Source of the DNA: Ancylobacter sp. IITR112
Lineage (GTDB): Bacteria; Pseudomonadota; Alphaproteobacteria; Rhizobiales; Xanthobacteraceae
Direction of reading: 5' to 3'
Length of the DNA stretch: 64,000 nucleotides
Assembly (NCBI RefSeq): GCF_041415945.1
Contig: NZ_JBGCUS010000001.1
Location: 1,798,001-1,862,000, forward strand
Shown here one piece after another: positions 1-9,929 of the stretch. The translations under genes and the position numbers were made by a program. Each line of letters starts with the position of its first letter. Positions within the stretch are counted from its first letter, which is position 1. The notes beneath the pieces were generated by a model. It did no database searches, had not been told where the DNA came from, and saw only the letters and a list, made by a program, of their open reading frames with translations.

Positions 1-634
1 GGTCGAGATTATGGGTGGCGATCACCGCCGCCAGCCCCGTCGCCTCCACCAGCTGCGAGAGCGCGTGGAACACATGGTCGGCGGTGTGCGGGTCGAGATT
101 GCCGGTCGGCTCGTCCGCCAGCAGCACGCGCGGCGCATTGGCGACCGCGCGGGCGATGGCGACGCGCTGCTGCTCGCCGCCGGAAAGCTCGCCCGGACGA
201 TGTTCCAGCCTTTTGCCGAGACCGAGATAGCTCAGCAATTCCTTCGCCCGCTGCGCCGCTTCCCGGCGCGGCAGGCCGCGGATCATCTGCGGCAGCATCA
301 CATTCTCCTGCGCCGAGAATTCGGGGAGCAGGTGATGGAACTGATAGACGAAGCCGACATCCACCCGGCGGATGCGGGTGCGCTCGGCGTCCGACAGGCC
401 GGCCGTGCCGGTGTCGCCGATGAACACCTCGCCGGCGTCCTGATGTTCCAGCAGCCCGGCAATGTGGAGAAGCGTCGACTTGCCGGTGCCGGAGGGCGCG
501 ACCAGCGCCACCGACTGGCCTTCCAGCACGGTAAAATCGGCGCCGCGCAAGATCTCCAGCGTGCCCTCGCCCTGCGCGTAGCGGCGCTCGATACTCTCCA
601 GCCGCAGCGCGGCCCGTGGGGGTGCGGTCGTCAT
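1..634 (-). CDS. lolD: Lipoprotein-releasing system ATP-binding protein LolD (3' end cut by window)
   Basis: This is the ATPase of the Lol ABC transporter, which extracts outer-membrane lipoproteins from the inner membrane and passes them to LolA. The 211 codons visible show an ABC ATPase in order: Walker [10 protein letters not shown] (residues 46-54), the Q-loop near residue 98 ([13 protein letters not shown], typical of LolD), the signature [14 protein letters not shown] (150-163), Walker [12 protein letters not shown] (171-181) and the switch histidine in IATHN. About 15-20 C-terminal residues lie beyond the window edge. The start ATG is ten bases downstream of the end of the permease gene, so the two are very likely co-transcribed. 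Confidence 0.95.
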   Translation of the reverse strand, partial: MTTAPPRAALRLESIERRYAQGEGTLEILRGADFTVLEGQSVALVAPSGTGKSTLLHIAGLLEHQDAGEVFIGDTGTAGLSDAERTRIRRVDVGFVYQFHHLLPEFSAQENVMLPQMIRGLPRREAAQRAKELLSYLGLGKRLEHRPGELSGGEQQRVAIARAVANAPRVLLADEPTGNLDPHTADHVFHALSQLVEATGLAAVIATHNLD

Positions 635-644
635 CGGGCCCCTC

Positions 645-1964
645 CTATTCGTAGCGCAGCGCTTCCACCGGATCGAGGCGCGCGGCGCGCCAGGACGGGT
701 AGAGCGGGGCGAGAAGGGAGAGGATGAGCGCCATCAGCACCACGGTGGCGGTTTCCCCCGCGTTCAGCTCGGCCGGCAGGCGGCTGAGATAATACAGCTC
801 CGGCGAGAACAGCTCGGTGGCGGTGAGCCAGGAGATGAACTGGCGGATTTCCTCGACATTCAGGCAGACGATGAGGCCCAGCAGAAAGCCCGCCAGCGTG
901 CCGACCACGCCGATGGCGGCGCCGGTGACGAGGAAGATGCGCATGATCGCGCCGCTGGTGGCGCCCATGGTGCGCAGAATGCCGATATCGCGGCCCTTGT
1001 CCTTCACCAGCATGTTGAGGCCGGAGACGATGTTGAAGGCGGCCACCACCACGATCAGCGTCAGGATCAGGAACATCACGTTCCGCTCCACCTGCAGCGC
1101 GTTGAAGAAGGTGGCGTTACGCTGGCGCCAGTCGACAATGTAGATCGGCCGCTCCGCCGCCGCCTGCACCAGCGGCCGGTAGCGCTCCACATCGTCGGGA
1201 TGGTCGACATAGACCTCGATGGCGGTCACATCGCCATCCTTGTTGAAATAGGCCTGGCTCTCCGCCAGCGGCATGAAGACGAAGGCGCTGTCATATTCCG
1301 ACATGCCGATCTCGAACACCGCCGCGATCTTGTAGACTTTTATGCGCGGCGTGGTGCCCATGGGGGTCACCGCGCCACGCGGGGCGACAAGGGTGAGATT
1401 GTCGCCCGCCTGCAGCGACAACTGGTCGGCAAGGCGCTTGCCAATGGCGACGCCCGAGCCCTCGTCGAAACCGTCCAGCGTGCCGGCGCGGATATTGGAG
1501 CCGATGGCCGGAAGCGCCCGCAGGCTGGCCTCGGAAAGGCCGCGCACCAGCACGCCGCCGGCATTGAAGGCGGAGGAGGCGAGCGCCTGCCCTTCCACCA
1601 GCGGCACGGCGAGCTTCACGCCCGGCACGCCGGCAATGCGCTTGGCCACCGCGTCATAATCGGTCAGCGGGCCGTCAATGGGCTGCACCAGCATGTGGCC
1701 GTTCAGCCCGAGAATCTTCGACAGCAGCTCGGTGCGGAAGCCGTTCATGACAGCCATGACGATGATGAGCGTCGCCACGCCGAGCATGATGCCGAGAAAG
1801 GAGAAGCCGGCGATGACCGAGATGAAGCCCTCCTTGCGGCGGGCGCGCAGATAGCGCAGCGACAGCATCCACTCGAAGGCGCTGAACGGCCGGGAGCTTG
1901 TCGGTTCCCCGCCGGGTTGCGATTTCGCTGTCTTGGTTCGACGCGCTGCGCTCTTGGCCGCCAT
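645..1964 (-). CDS. lolC: Lipoprotein-releasing ABC transporter permease (LolC/LolE family)
   Basis: This is the membrane subunit of the Lol lipoprotein exporter, partner of the adjacent LolD. The 439 residues fit the family length. A first membrane helix (about 50-75) is followed by a large periplasmic region, then FtsX-type helices around residues 290-320, 340-370 and 400-425. The protein ends in the conserved [15 protein letters not shown]. The cytosolic loop [16 protein letters not shown], which couples to the ATPase, is present. Alphaproteobacteria often carry a single LolC/E-type permease, so the symbol is by family and could equally be lolE. Only one permease gene is visible, and the next gene upstream is proS. 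Confidence 0.92.
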   Translation of the reverse strand: MAAKSAARRTKTAKSQPGGEPTSSRPFSAFEWMLSLRYLRARRKEGFISVIAGFSFLGIMLGVATLIIVMAVMNGFRTELLSKILGLNGHMLVQPIDGPLTDYDAVAKRIAGVPGVKLAVPLVEGQALASSAFNAGGVLVRGLSEASLRALPAIGSNIRAGTLDGFDEGSGVAIGKRLADQLSLQAGDNLTLVAPRGAVTPMGTTPRIKVYKIAAVFEIGMSEYDSAFVFMPLAESQAYFNKDGDVTAIEVYVDHPDDVERYRPLVQAAAERPIYIVDWRQRNATFFNALQVERNVMFLILTLIVVVAAFNIVSGLNMLVKDKGRDIGILRTMGATSGAIMRIFLVTGAAIGVVGTLAGFLLGLIVCLNVEEIRQFISWLTATELFSPELYYLSRLPAELNAGETATVVLMALILSLLAPLYPSWRAARLDPVEALRYE

Positions 1965-2013
1965 GCCTGCTCCGCCCTTCGCCCGGCCCTGATCGGCCGC
2001 GCGCGTCCTCTAC

Positions 2014-3336
2014 TCAACCGGTGATGCGCTCCAGCGCCGCCGCGATGGACAGCGTCTCGCGCGACCCGTCGGCCCGCCGCTTCAGCTCCACGGTGCCGGC
2101 CGCAAGGCCCTTGGGGCCGACGATGATCTGCCAGGGAAGGCCGATCAGATCGGCGGTGGCGAATTTCGAGCCCGGCCGCTCCTCGGTGTCGTCATAGAGC
2201 ACATCGACGCCACTTTCGCTCAGCGCGGCATAGATCTGCTCGCACGCCGCGTCCGTCCCGGCATCGCCGACCTTGAGGTTCAAGAGGCCGACGCGGAACG
2301 GGGCGATCGCCTCCGGCCAAATGATGCCGTTCTCGTCATGCGACGCCTCGATGATCGCCGCGACGAGACGCGACGGACCGATGCCGTAGGAGCCCATATG
2401 CACGGGCGTCTCCACGCCATCGGGGCCCGTCACCTTGGCGCCCATCGGCTCGGAATATTTGGTGCCGAAATAGAAGATGTGACCCACCTCGATGCCGCGC
2501 GCCGAGACCCGCTGTTCCTCGGGAATCGCCGCGAAGGCCTCTTCGTCATGCTTTTCTTCCGTGGCCGCATAAAGGCTGGTCCAGCGGTTCACGATCTCTT
2601 GCAGCCCGGCCGGATCGCGGAAGTCGACGCCCGCCTCCGGCGTGGCCATGTCGAGATAGTCAGCATGGCAGAACACCTGGCTCTCGCCGGTGGAGGCGAG
2701 GATGATGAACTCATGGCTGTGATTGCCGCCGATCGGGCCGGTGTCGGCGACCATGGGAATCGCCTTCAGCCCCAGCCGGGCGAAGGTTCTGAGATAGGCG
2801 ACGAACATGCGGTTATAGGCGACGACCGCGCTCTCGAAGTCGAGGTCGATCGAATAGGCGTCCTTCATCAGGAATTCGCGCGAGCGCATGACGCCGAAGC
2901 GCGGACGCACCTCGTCGCGAAACTTCCACTGGATGTGGTAGAGATTCAGCGGCAAGTCCTTGTAGGACTTCACATAGGCGCGGACGATCTCGGTGAGCAT
3001 CTCCTCATTGGTCGGCCCGTAGAGCATGTCGCGCTCATGCCGGTCCTTGATGCGAAGCATCTCCTTGCCATAGTCGTCATAGCGCCCGCTTTCGCGCCAG
3101 AGATCGGCCGACTGGATGGTCGGCATCATGATCTCGATGGCGCCGGAGCGGTTCTGCTCCTCGCGGATGATGGCGCAGATCTTGTCGAGCACGCGCTTGC
3201 CCAGCGGCAGCCACGCATAGATGCCGGCGCTCTCCTGCCGGATCATGCCGGCGCGCAGCATGAAGCGGTGCGAGACGATTTCCGCTTCCTTCGGGACTTC
3301 GCGGAGGATGGGAAGGAAGTAGCGGGACAGGCGCAT
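2014..3336 (-). CDS. proS: Prolyl-tRNA synthetase, short form
   Basis: This class II aminoacyl-tRNA synthetase attaches proline to tRNA-Pro in the cytosol. Motifs seen are YGPTNEE (residues 106-112), the motif 2 region with [12 protein letters not shown] (151-162) and motif 3 with GSYGIGPSR, followed by an anticodon-binding domain. The product is 440 residues, much shorter than the E. coli-type enzyme. The stretch between motifs 2 and 3 has no room for the roughly 180-residue editing (INS) domain, which is usual in alphaproteobacteria. The chosen start [10 protein letters not shown] matches the family N-terminus. An ATG 27 codons upstream is in frame, but the extra residues look like translated leader. 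Confidence 0.95.
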   Translation of the reverse strand: MRLSRYFLPILREVPKEAEIVSHRFMLRAGMIRQESAGIYAWLPLGKRVLDKICAIIREEQNRSGAIEIMMPTIQSADLWRESGRYDDYGKEMLRIKDRHERDMLYGPTNEEMLTEIVRAYVKSYKDLPLNLYHIQWKFRDEVRPRFGVMRSREFLMKDAYSIDLDFESAVVAYNRMFVAYLRTFARLGLKAIPMVADTGPIGGNHSHEFIILASTGESQVFCHADYLDMATPEAGVDFRDPAGLQEIVNRWTSLYAATEEKHDEEAFAAIPEEQRVSARGIEVGHIFYFGTKYSEPMGAKVTGPDGVETPVHMGSYGIGPSRLVAAIIEASHDENGIIWPEAIAPFRVGLLNLKVGDAGTDAACEQIYAALSESGVDVLYDDTEERPGSKFATADLIGLPWQIIVGPKGLAAGTVELKRRADGSRETLSIAAALERITG

Positions 3337-3498
3337 CAGCGGAAACTCACGATTCGGCCGGGATCGGCTGCGTGGCGGCGATGGCGGAGTGAAACCGGAT
3401 CGCCCCACAAAACACAAGCCCTTGCCCCGGCGGCGCGGAAGAATGGCGCAAAGACTGCCTCAACTTAGGGCTTGCTGCCGGTAACGCGCCCAATTTTG

Positions 3499-3548
3499 TT
3501 GCATCGCACCATACTCGTATTGCGACGCAAGGATGACAAGGTTCTAAT
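3499..3548 (+). promoter_or_regulatory. Candidate promoter with overlapping dyad
   Basis: A -35-like TTGCGA (3520-3525), a 17-base spacer and a -10-like TCTAAT (3543-3548) face the small-RNA candidate. A near-perfect inverted repeat overlaps the -35 box: TTGCATCGCA (3499-3508) and TGCGACGCAA (3521-3530), nine of ten positions complementary, separated by 12 bases. That is the layout expected of a repressor or activator site. The promoter call rests on sequence similarity alone. Confidence 0.4.
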
Positions 3549-3554
3549 TTTTGC

Positions 3555-3730
3555 TAGAGTGCCGGCCTCTAGAAAGAGGTCCGCTGAACGCTTTGAGAAG
3601 CGTGCTGATCGGTCCAGGTCTCGGGAGGAATGACGGCTAAGAAAGCCCCCTGGCGGACGCCGAAACGGCGCGGAATCAGGTGCGGGCGGCCAGACAAGGA
3701 AGGCGGGACCTCGGTCCCGCCTCTTTTTTT
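3555..3730 (+). ncRNA. Candidate structured small RNA of about 175 nt
   Basis: No convincing protein gene lies in the 416 bases between proS and the DUF1467 gene. Downstream of the candidate promoter the plus strand shows successive hairpins: CCTC/GAGG around 3566-3579, ACGCTT/AAGCGT at 3588-3602 with a TGAG loop, and GGTCCAGG (3611-3618) able to pair with CCTGGCGGAC (3649-3658) with a bulge. The region ends in a strong intrinsic terminator. A GGAGG sits in the middle of the third element, one base from an ATG, which is too close to serve as a ribosome site for it. A reading frame starting there runs on past the terminator, so translation is unlikely. I do not recognise the RNA family. Confidence 0.35.
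3701..3730 (+). terminator. Intrinsic terminator
   Basis: A nine-base-pair stem AGGCGGGAC / GTCCCGCCT with a CTCG loop is followed by C and seven T residues. It is oriented for plus-strand transcription although both neighbouring genes are on the minus strand, which is the main evidence for a transcript starting near 3555. Confidence 0.8.
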
Positions 3731-3752
3731 GCCTTCATGCCCGCTCTGCGGC

Positions 3753-4028
3753 CTATTTGGTCTCGTAGAGCTGGAACGGCATTGGGAACATATCGACATT
3801 CAGCCGGTCGGTTTCCACCAGCCAGGCGAAGAGCAGCACCAGGATGGCGGAGATCACGGTCGTCGCCAGCGCCTTGCGCAGCAGCATCGGCCGCTGCGGC
3901 GCGCCCGGCTCGGTGCCGTCCTCGACCGCGCCATCCTCATGCTGCGAGCGCACGCCGAACGGCAGGACGGTGAAGATCACCACCCACCAGACGATGAAAT
4001 AGATCGCGATATAAGTGCCGACGCCCAT
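3753..4028 (-). CDS. DUF1467 family small membrane protein
   Basis: This is a 91-residue protein of unknown function, conserved in alphaproteobacteria. There is a membrane helix at residues 5-25 (IYFIVWWVVIFTVLPFGV), a short charged loop, and a second helix around 55-70 (ATTVISAILVLLFAWLV). The sequence FIVWWVVIFTVLPFGVRSQ is the family hallmark. It follows the methylmalonyl-CoA epimerase gene by nine bases, and this epimerase-DUF1467-proS order recurs in alphaproteobacteria. The family is recognised from its pattern; the function is unknown. Confidence 0.85.
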   Translation of the reverse strand: MGVGTYIAIYFIVWWVVIFTVLPFGVRSQHEDGAVEDGTEPGAPQRPMLLRKALATTVISAILVLLFAWLVETDRLNVDMFPMPFQLYETK

Positions 4029-4037
4029 GGTGCCGCC

Positions 4038-4445
4038 TCACGCCTGTTCGAGTTCCACCAGCGTGCCGAGGAAATCCTTGGGGTGCAGGAACAGCACCGG
4101 CTTGCCATGCGCGCCGAGGCGCGGCTCGCCGGAGCCCAGCACCCGCGCCCCCGCCGCCAGCAGGCGGTCGCGGGCGGCGAGGATGTCGTCGACCTCGTAG
4201 CAGAGATGATGGATGCCGCCTTCCGGGTTGCGTTCAAGGAATTTGGCGATCGGCGAACCCTCCCCGAGCGCGCCGAGCAGCTCGATCTTGGTGTTGGGCA
4301 GGGTGACGAACACCGTGTTCACCCCGTGCTCCGGCTGCGGTGTGACGCCGGACACCTGGCCGCAGAGCGTATCGCGATAGGTGGCAATCGCCGCCTCAAG
4401 GTCCGGCACGGCGATGGCGACATGGTTCAGACGGCCGATCATCAA
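4038..4445 (-). CDS. mce: Methylmalonyl-CoA epimerase
   Basis: This small glyoxalase/VOC-fold enzyme interconverts (R)- and (S)-methylmalonyl-CoA between propionyl-CoA carboxylase and methylmalonyl-CoA mutase. It has 135 residues, the usual length. It contains the family features LNHVAIAVPDLEAAI at the N-terminus (metal-binding His), the GGIHHLCYEVDDI segment in the middle, and a C-terminal VELEQ containing the last metal-binding Glu. The start may be either of two adjacent ATG codons. It lies 52 bases downstream of RNase J in the same operon. Confidence 0.93.
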   Translation of the reverse strand: MMIGRLNHVAIAVPDLEAAIATYRDTLCGQVSGVTPQPEHGVNTVFVTLPNTKIELLGALGEGSPIAKFLERNPEGGIHHLCYEVDDILAARDRLLAAGARVLGSGEPRLGAHGKPVLFLHPKDFLGTLVELEQA

Positions 4446-4497
4446 GGCTCCCTCCCCGGCTCGGCCGCGCCTGCCCTAGGCACCGCCGGCCCGTCCG

Positions 4498-6201
4498 TCA
4501 TACCGTGATGACGAGCACATGGCAGAGCGGCTTCTTGCCCCAGGCGGCGTTGATCTGGGCGCGCACTGCGCGCGTCACCGATTCCGCGACCGCGTCCGGG
4601 TCGCGCCGGCGCGGCTTGGGCAGGCCGTCGAGGCAGTTCAGCACCGCGTCTTCCACCACCTCGTCGAGCGGCGTGCCGCCAATACCGAGGCGCGGCAGGC
4701 CGGACAGGTCGATCATGGGATCGCCGACCACCTCGCCCTTGGACGACATGGCGATGGCGACCGACACCAGCCCGCTGAAGGAGAGCCGCCGCCGCTCGGA
4801 GATCGCCGGGTCCTCGGCGCCGACCAGCACCTGCCCGTCCTTGTAGAGCCGGCCAGACGGAATCTCCTCGATCACCTCGGCACCAAGCGCGGGGTCGGCG
4901 CTGATCAGGCGCACCACATCGCCATCCACCAGCCGGATCACCTCGCGCACGCCCATGCGGCGGGCGAGCTCGGCATGTTCGGACAGATGCAGCGGCTCGC
5001 CATGCACCGGCACCGCCACCTGCGGGCGCAGCCACTGGTACATCTGCTCCAATTCGCCCCGGCGCGGATGGCCGGAGACATGCACCAGCCCGTCGCGGTC
5101 GGTGATGACCTTGATGCCCTGCAGCACCAGAGCGTTGATGATGCGGTTCACCGCCCGCTCATTGCCGGGAATGGTGCGGGAGGAGAAGATGACATGGTCG
5201 CCCGGCGACAGGGCGATGTCGGGATGGTCGTCATCGGCGATGCGCGCCAGCGCCGCGCGCGGCTCGCCCTGGCTGCCGGTGAGGATAGCGACCACCTTGT
5301 CGCGCGGCAGGAAGCCATAGGCGTCGACGGGACGGAAGGGCGGCAGGCCGTCGAGCATGTGCTGCTCGCGCGCCACGCCGATCACCCGCTCCATCGCCCG
5401 CCCGACAAGCACCACCTCGCGCCCCGCCTTCACCGCCGCCTCGGCGATGGAGCGGATGCGCGCCACATTGGAGGCGAAGGTCGTCACCGCGACACGGTGC
5501 GGCGCGGCGGCGATCAACTCGCCGAGTGCGGCCTGCACATCCACTTCCGAGGGCGAAATGCCGTCGCGGATGGCGTTGGTGGAATCGCAGATGATCGCCC
5601 GCACGCCCTCATCGCCCAGCGCGGTGAAGCGCGCGGGATCGGTGACGTTGCCGACCACGGGGGTCGGGTCGATCTTCCAGTCGCCCGTATGCACCACCAG
5701 CCCGAGCGGGGTGCGGATGGCGAGCGAATGGCTGTCGGGAATCGAATGCGCGACCGGCACGAATTCCACGTCGAACGGACCAATCCGGGTCCGCCCGCCG
5801 GTCGGCACGATGTGGAAGGGAATCTTCGGCGCACCCGGCTCACCCAGGCGCCGCGCCTCCGCCAGCGCATGGGTGAAGGGCGTGGTGTAGACCGTGCAGC
5901 CAAGGCGCGGCCACAGATCCACCAGCGCGCCGATATGGTCCTCGTGCCCGTGGGTGATGACGAGGCCGGCGAGGTTGCCGGCATCCGCCTCACGTTCCAG
6001 AAAGCCGACATCAGGCATGATCAGGTCGATACCCGGCACCTCCGGCGGGGCGAAGGAAATGCCGAGATCGACCGCGAGCCATTTGCGCCGGTTGCGTGGC
6101 CCCAGACCGTACAGCCCGAGATTCATCCCGATCTCGCCCACCCCTCCGAGAGGGGCGAAGACCAGTTCGTCCGGCCACTTGCTCACATTCCTGCCTTTCA
6201 C
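4498..6201 (-). CDS. rnj: Ribonuclease J
   Basis: This metallo-beta-lactamase/beta-CASP ribonuclease has endonuclease and 5'-3' exonuclease activity and acts in rRNA and mRNA processing in the cytosol. The zinc-binding motif HGHEDH is at residues 84-89. Further metal ligands are in VAHSIPDS and HTGDWKID, and the beta-CASP part contains SGHPRRGELEQM and VPVHGEP. The C-terminal domain is present, and 567 residues is normal for alphaproteobacterial RNase J. The GTG at 6201 overlaps the birA stop codon by four bases. A second in-frame GTG five codons later has a better-placed AGGA, so the exact start is uncertain. Confidence 0.95.
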   Translation of the reverse strand: MKGRNVSKWPDELVFAPLGGVGEIGMNLGLYGLGPRNRRKWLAVDLGISFAPPEVPGIDLIMPDVGFLEREADAGNLAGLVITHGHEDHIGALVDLWPRLGCTVYTTPFTHALAEARRLGEPGAPKIPFHIVPTGGRTRIGPFDVEFVPVAHSIPDSHSLAIRTPLGLVVHTGDWKIDPTPVVGNVTDPARFTALGDEGVRAIICDSTNAIRDGISPSEVDVQAALGELIAAAPHRVAVTTFASNVARIRSIAEAAVKAGREVVLVGRAMERVIGVAREQHMLDGLPPFRPVDAYGFLPRDKVVAILTGSQGEPRAALARIADDDHPDIALSPGDHVIFSSRTIPGNERAVNRIINALVLQGIKVITDRDGLVHVSGHPRRGELEQMYQWLRPQVAVPVHGEPLHLSEHAELARRMGVREVIRLVDGDVVRLISADPALGAEVIEEIPSGRLYKDGQVLVGAEDPAISERRRLSFSGLVSVAIAMSSKGEVVGDPMIDLSGLPRLGIGGTPLDEVVEDAVLNCLDGLPKPRRRDPDAVAESVTRAVRAQINAAWGKKPLCHVLVITV

Positions 6202-6953
6202 CCTGACGCGGCGGGCGTGGGAAACACGTCGCCGGCGCTGATCGTCTCGCGCACGCCGTCATGGCGGCGCAGAACCATGGCACCTGAAGAATCCAGTGCC
6301 TCGAATACTCCCGCAACCTCCCGGCTGCCAAGTCGCGCCGTCATCGCCTTGCCGAGCCCGCTGGCCCGGCTCAGCCACGCTTCACGGATATGACCGAAGC
6401 CTGCCCCCCCGGCCCATTCCGCCAGCCGCGCACGCATCGCCGCATCCAGCGCCGCGAGCAGCGCCGGGGGATCGGTGGGATAGCCTGCGGCGGCGAGATC
6501 CGTGGTGGGATAGGGCGTGTCGGCGGGGTGGTGGGCGCAGTTGACGCCGAAGCCGATCACCGTCGCCGCCCACCCACCCGGCACCGCCGCGCCTTCCAGC
6601 AGGATGCCGGCGAGCTTGGCGCCGTCGATCATCACATCATTCGGCCATTTGAGGCTGATGCGCAGCGGATCAATGCCGGTGACCGCCCGCACCGCGTCGT
6701 ACAGCGCCAGGGCGGCGACAAAGCAGAGTTCGGGCTGGTGCGCCGGCGAACCCGCATCCCTCAGCAGCAGCGAGGCATAGAGATTGCCGGGTTCCGACAC
6801 CCAGGGCCGACCGCGCCGGCCGCGCCCCCCGGTCTGCCGCGCCGCGACGAACCAGCAAGGCGCCGCGCCGCCCGTCCGGGCCAGCGCGGCTTCATTGGTG
6901 GAACCGACGGTGTCGAAGCGAACGACCGGCGTCGCGACCGGCGTGAGCGCCAT
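6198..6953 (-). CDS. birA: Biotin-[acetyl-CoA-carboxylase] ligase
   Basis: The enzyme activates biotin as biotinyl-AMP and attaches it to the carboxyl carrier protein of biotin-dependent carboxylases. The biotin-binding GRGRRGRPW (43-51) and the catalytic KWPNDV (102-107) with KLAGIL (113-118) are clear. At 251 residues there is no N-terminal winged-helix domain, so it is the monofunctional ligase and not a repressor. It starts two bases after nuoN and overlaps RNase J, giving the conserved alphaproteobacterial string nuoN-birA-rnj. Confidence 0.95.
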   Translation of the reverse strand: MALTPVATPVVRFDTVGSTNEAALARTGGAAPCWFVAARQTGGRGRRGRPWVSEPGNLYASLLLRDAGSPAHQPELCFVAALALYDAVRAVTGIDPLRISLKWPNDVMIDGAKLAGILLEGAAVPGGWAATVIGFGVNCAHHPADTPYPTTDLAAAGYPTDPPALLAALDAAMRARLAEWAGGAGFGHIREAWLSRASGLGKAMTARLGSREVAGVFEALDSSGAMVLRRHDGVRETISAGDVFPTPAASG

Positions 6954-6955
6954 CC

Positions 6956-8383
6956 TCAGAAAAGCGCCCGTGCCGCCGCCCCGGCCGCCGCGATCAGCGG
7001 CGCGGGATACACAAAGAACAGCAGGGTGAAGGCGCCGGAAATGGCCAGCACCACCCGCGGCTCCGAGCGCATCGGTTCGAAGGGCGCCGCCGGCTCGTCG
7101 AAATACATGATCTTGACGATGCGCAGATAGTAGAAGGCGCCGACCACGCTGGTGAGAACGCCGATCACCGCCAGACCGTACAGCCCGGCCTCGATCGCCG
7201 CCAGGAACACATAGTATTTCGCGAGGAAGCCGGCGAGCGGCGGAATGCCGGCGAGCGAGAACATCAGCACCGCCAGCATGAACGCCTTCACCGGGCTGGT
7301 ATGGGCGAGGCCGGCGAGTTCGTCATAGGTCTCGACCATGCCGTCCTTGCGCCGCATGGAGAGGATGCAGGCGAAGGTGCCGAGCGTCATGACGAGATAG
7401 ATCGCCATATAGACCAGCACGCCCTGCACGCCCTGCGCCGTGCCGGCGGCAAGGCCGACCAGCGCGAAGCCCATATGGCCGATGGAGGAATAGGCCATCA
7501 GCCGCTTGAAGTTGCGCTGGCCGATGGCGGCGAAGGAGCCGAGCGCCATGGAGGCGATGGAGACGAAGACGACGATCTGCTGCCACTGATGCACCACATT
7601 GGGCAGTGCTTCCATGGCGAAGCGCACGAACACCGCCATGGCCGCGACCTTCGGCGCCGAGGCGAAGAAGGCGGTGACCGGGGCCGGAGCGCCCTCATAG
7701 ACATCCGGCGTCCACATGTGGAACGGCACCGCCGAGACCTTGAAGCACAGGCCGGCGAAGGTGAACACGATGCCGAAGATCAGGCCGAGCGAGGGCTCGC
7801 GCGCCGCCTCGGCGATCTGGGCGAAATTCACCGAGCCGGTGAAGCCATAGATCAGCGAGGCGCCATAGAGCAGCATGCCGGAGGACAGCGCGCCGAGGAC
7901 GAAATATTTCAGGCCGGCCTCGGTGGAGCGCACGGAATCGCGGTTATTGGCCGCGATCACATACAGCGCCAGACTCATCAGTTCGAGGCCCATATAGAGC
8001 GCGATGAGATCGCCGGCCGAGATCAGCACCATCATGCCGAGGGTCGAGAGCAGGACCAGGACCGGATATTCGAAGCGGTCCTGCTTCTCGGTCTTCAGCC
8101 AGTCCACCGACATGGCCAGCGTCCCGCCGGCGCCGACCAGCGCCAGCACCTTCATGAAGCGGCCAAAGGCATCGACCTGGAAGGCACCGTGGAACAGCGT
8201 CGCCTCGCCGGGGCCGATCAGCACCAGCACCAGCGCGCCGAACAGCGCGGCGAGCGCCAGCCCGTTCACCGTGTCGGTCGATTTCGGCCCGGCATAGGCG
8301 CCGAGCATCAGCAGCGCCAGGGCGGAGAGCGCCAGCAGCAATTCGGGCAGCGCGGGGCCGAGCGCGGCGAGGGAGAGGGTCAT
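6956..8383 (-). CDS. nuoN: NADH-quinone oxidoreductase subunit N
   Basis: This antiporter-like membrane subunit of complex I (475 residues, about 14 helices) forms one of the proton channels. The family signature [20 protein letters not shown] is present, with the helix-7 lysine region and the broken-helix segment after it. The start [15 protein letters not shown] matches the family. An upstream in-frame start would add 30 residues without hydrophobic character and was not used. It is the last nuo gene, 31 bases after nuoM. Confidence 0.97.
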   Translation of the reverse strand: MTLSLAALGPALPELLLALSALALLMLGAYAGPKSTDTVNGLALAALFGALVLVLIGPGEATLFHGAFQVDAFGRFMKVLALVGAGGTLAMSVDWLKTEKQDRFEYPVLVLLSTLGMMVLISAGDLIALYMGLELMSLALYVIAANNRDSVRSTEAGLKYFVLGALSSGMLLYGASLIYGFTGSVNFAQIAEAAREPSLGLIFGIVFTFAGLCFKVSAVPFHMWTPDVYEGAPAPVTAFFASAPKVAAMAVFVRFAMEALPNVVHQWQQIVVFVSIASMALGSFAAIGQRNFKRLMAYSSIGHMGFALVGLAAGTAQGVQGVLVYMAIYLVMTLGTFACILSMRRKDGMVETYDELAGLAHTSPVKAFMLAVLMFSLAGIPPLAGFLAKYYVFLAAIEAGLYGLAVIGVLTSVVGAFYYLRIVKIMYFDEPAAPFEPMRSEPRVVLAISGAFTLLFFVYPAPLIAAAGAAARALF

Positions 8384-8414
8384 TGGACGGGCTCCGCGAT
8401 GGTCATGTGTCGGA

Positions 8415-9929
8415 TCAAGGCAGCACCAGCGCGGCGGCCCGGATGGCGCCGGCGGCGACATCGGCGCGGGCAACGATCGCGTTCACCGCGACGTTGCAGG
8501 CGTCGAGGATCGGCTGCGGCCAGACGCCGAACAGGATGGTGAAGAACAGCAGCGGAACGAGCGTGACCAGTTCGCGCGGGTTCACGTCGCGGATGCTCTT
8601 CAGGCTTTCCTTTTCCAACGCACCGAAGACGACCCGGCGGTACAGCCAGAGCGCATAGGCGGCGGAGAAGACGACGCCGGTGGTGGCGAAGAAGGCAACC
8701 CAGGTGTTGCGCCCGAAGGCCGCCAGCAGGGTGAGGAACTCACCGATGAAGCCCGACGTGCCCGGCAGGCCGACATTGGCCATGGTGAACACCATGAACA
8801 GTGTGGCGTAGACCGGCATGCGGAAGACAAGCCCGCCATAGGCCGCGATCTCGCGGGTGTGCATGCGGTCATAGAGCACGCCCACGCACAGGAACAGCGC
8901 GCCCGAGACGAAGCCGTGGCTGACCATCTGGAACACAGCGCCCTGGATGCCTTCCTGGGTCATTGTGAAGATGCCCATCGTCACATAGCCCATATGGGCG
9001 ATGGAGGAATAGGCGATCAGCTTCTTCATGTCGTCCTGCCGCAGGGCGACCAGCGACGTGTAGATGATGGCGATCACCGAGAGGGCGAAGACGAAGGGCG
9101 CGAAATAGGCGGAGGCCTCGGGGAACATGGGCAGCGAGAAGCGCAGCAGCCCGTAGCCCCCCATCTTCAGCATGATGGCCGCCAGGATCACCGAGCCCGC
9201 CGTCGGCGCCTCGACATGCGCGTCGGGAAGCCAGGTATGCACCGGCCACATCGGCATCTTCACCGCGAAGGAGGCGAAGAAGGCGATCCAGAGCCAGTAC
9301 TGCATGCCCGCCGGGAAATCATGCTTCAACAGGACTGCGATGTCGGTGGTGCCCGACTGCCAGTAGATCGCCATGATGGCGAGCATCATCAGCACCGAGC
9401 CGGCCAGCGTGTAGAGGAAGAACTTGAAGGCCGCGTAGACCTTTCGCCCATGTCCCCAGATGCCGATGATGAGGAACATCGGGATCAGGCCGCCTTCGAA
9501 GAAGAAGTAGAACAGCAGCAGATCGAGCACGGAGAAGGTGCCGATCATCAGCGTTTCCAGCACCAGGAAGCAGATCATGTACTCCTTGACGCGGTGCTGG
9601 ATCGCATCCCAGCTCGCCAGGATGCACATCGGCATCAGCAGCGTCGTCAGCAGCACGAAGGGCAGCGAAATGCCGTCAACGCCCATGCGGTAGGCCGCGA
9701 CATCGCCGAGCCACGCCTGATACTCGACGAACTGGAAATCCGGGTTCGACGGATCGAAGCCGAACAGCAGCAGCAGCGAGATGGCGAAGGTGACGAGCGT
9801 CGCCCACAGCGCCACCCAGCGGGCATTGCGCTTGGCCACCTCATCATCGCCGCGGATCATAAGGATGATCAGCAGCGCACCGACGAGCGGCAGGAAGGTA
9901 ACGACGGAGAGAATGGGCCACTCATACAT
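8415..9929 (-). CDS. nuoM: NADH-quinone oxidoreductase subunit M
   Basis: This antiporter-like proton-pumping subunit of complex I has 504 residues and about 14 membrane helices. Conserved segments seen are [31 protein letters not shown], with the essential channel Lys, and [12 protein letters not shown]. Its ATG overlaps the nuoL stop codon by one base (TGATG), indicating translational coupling. Confidence 0.97.
   Translation of the reverse strand: MYEWPILSVVTFLPLVGALLIILMIRGDDEVAKRNARWVALWATLVTFAISLLLLFGFDPSNPDFQFVEYQAWLGDVAAYRMGVDGISLPFVLLTTLLMPMCILASWDAIQHRVKEYMICFLVLETLMIGTFSVLDLLLFYFFFEGGLIPMFLIIGIWGHGRKVYAAFKFFLYTLAGSVLMMLAIMAIYWQSGTTDIAVLLKHDFPAGMQYWLWIAFFASFAVKMPMWPVHTWLPDAHVEAPTAGSVILAAIMLKMGGYGLLRFSLPMFPEASAYFAPFVFALSVIAIIYTSLVALRQDDMKKLIAYSSIAHMGYVTMGIFTMTQEGIQGAVFQMVSHGFVSGALFLCVGVLYDRMHTREIAAYGGLVFRMPVYATLFMVFTMANVGLPGTSGFIGEFLTLLAAFGRNTWVAFFATTGVVFSAAYALWLYRRVVFGALEKESLKSIRDVNPRELVTLVPLLFFTILFGVWPQPILDACNVAVNAIVARADVAAGAIRAAALVLP

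Noticed and set aside
3630-4508. A 292-codon plus-strand frame starting in the small-RNA candidate
   Set aside because: It crosses a strong plus-strand terminator and then runs opposite two conserved genes; its ATG is one base from the GGAGG.
4519-6393. A 624-codon plus-strand frame opposite RNase J
   Set aside because: It is low-complexity Arg/His-rich sequence lying wholly opposite a conserved gene.
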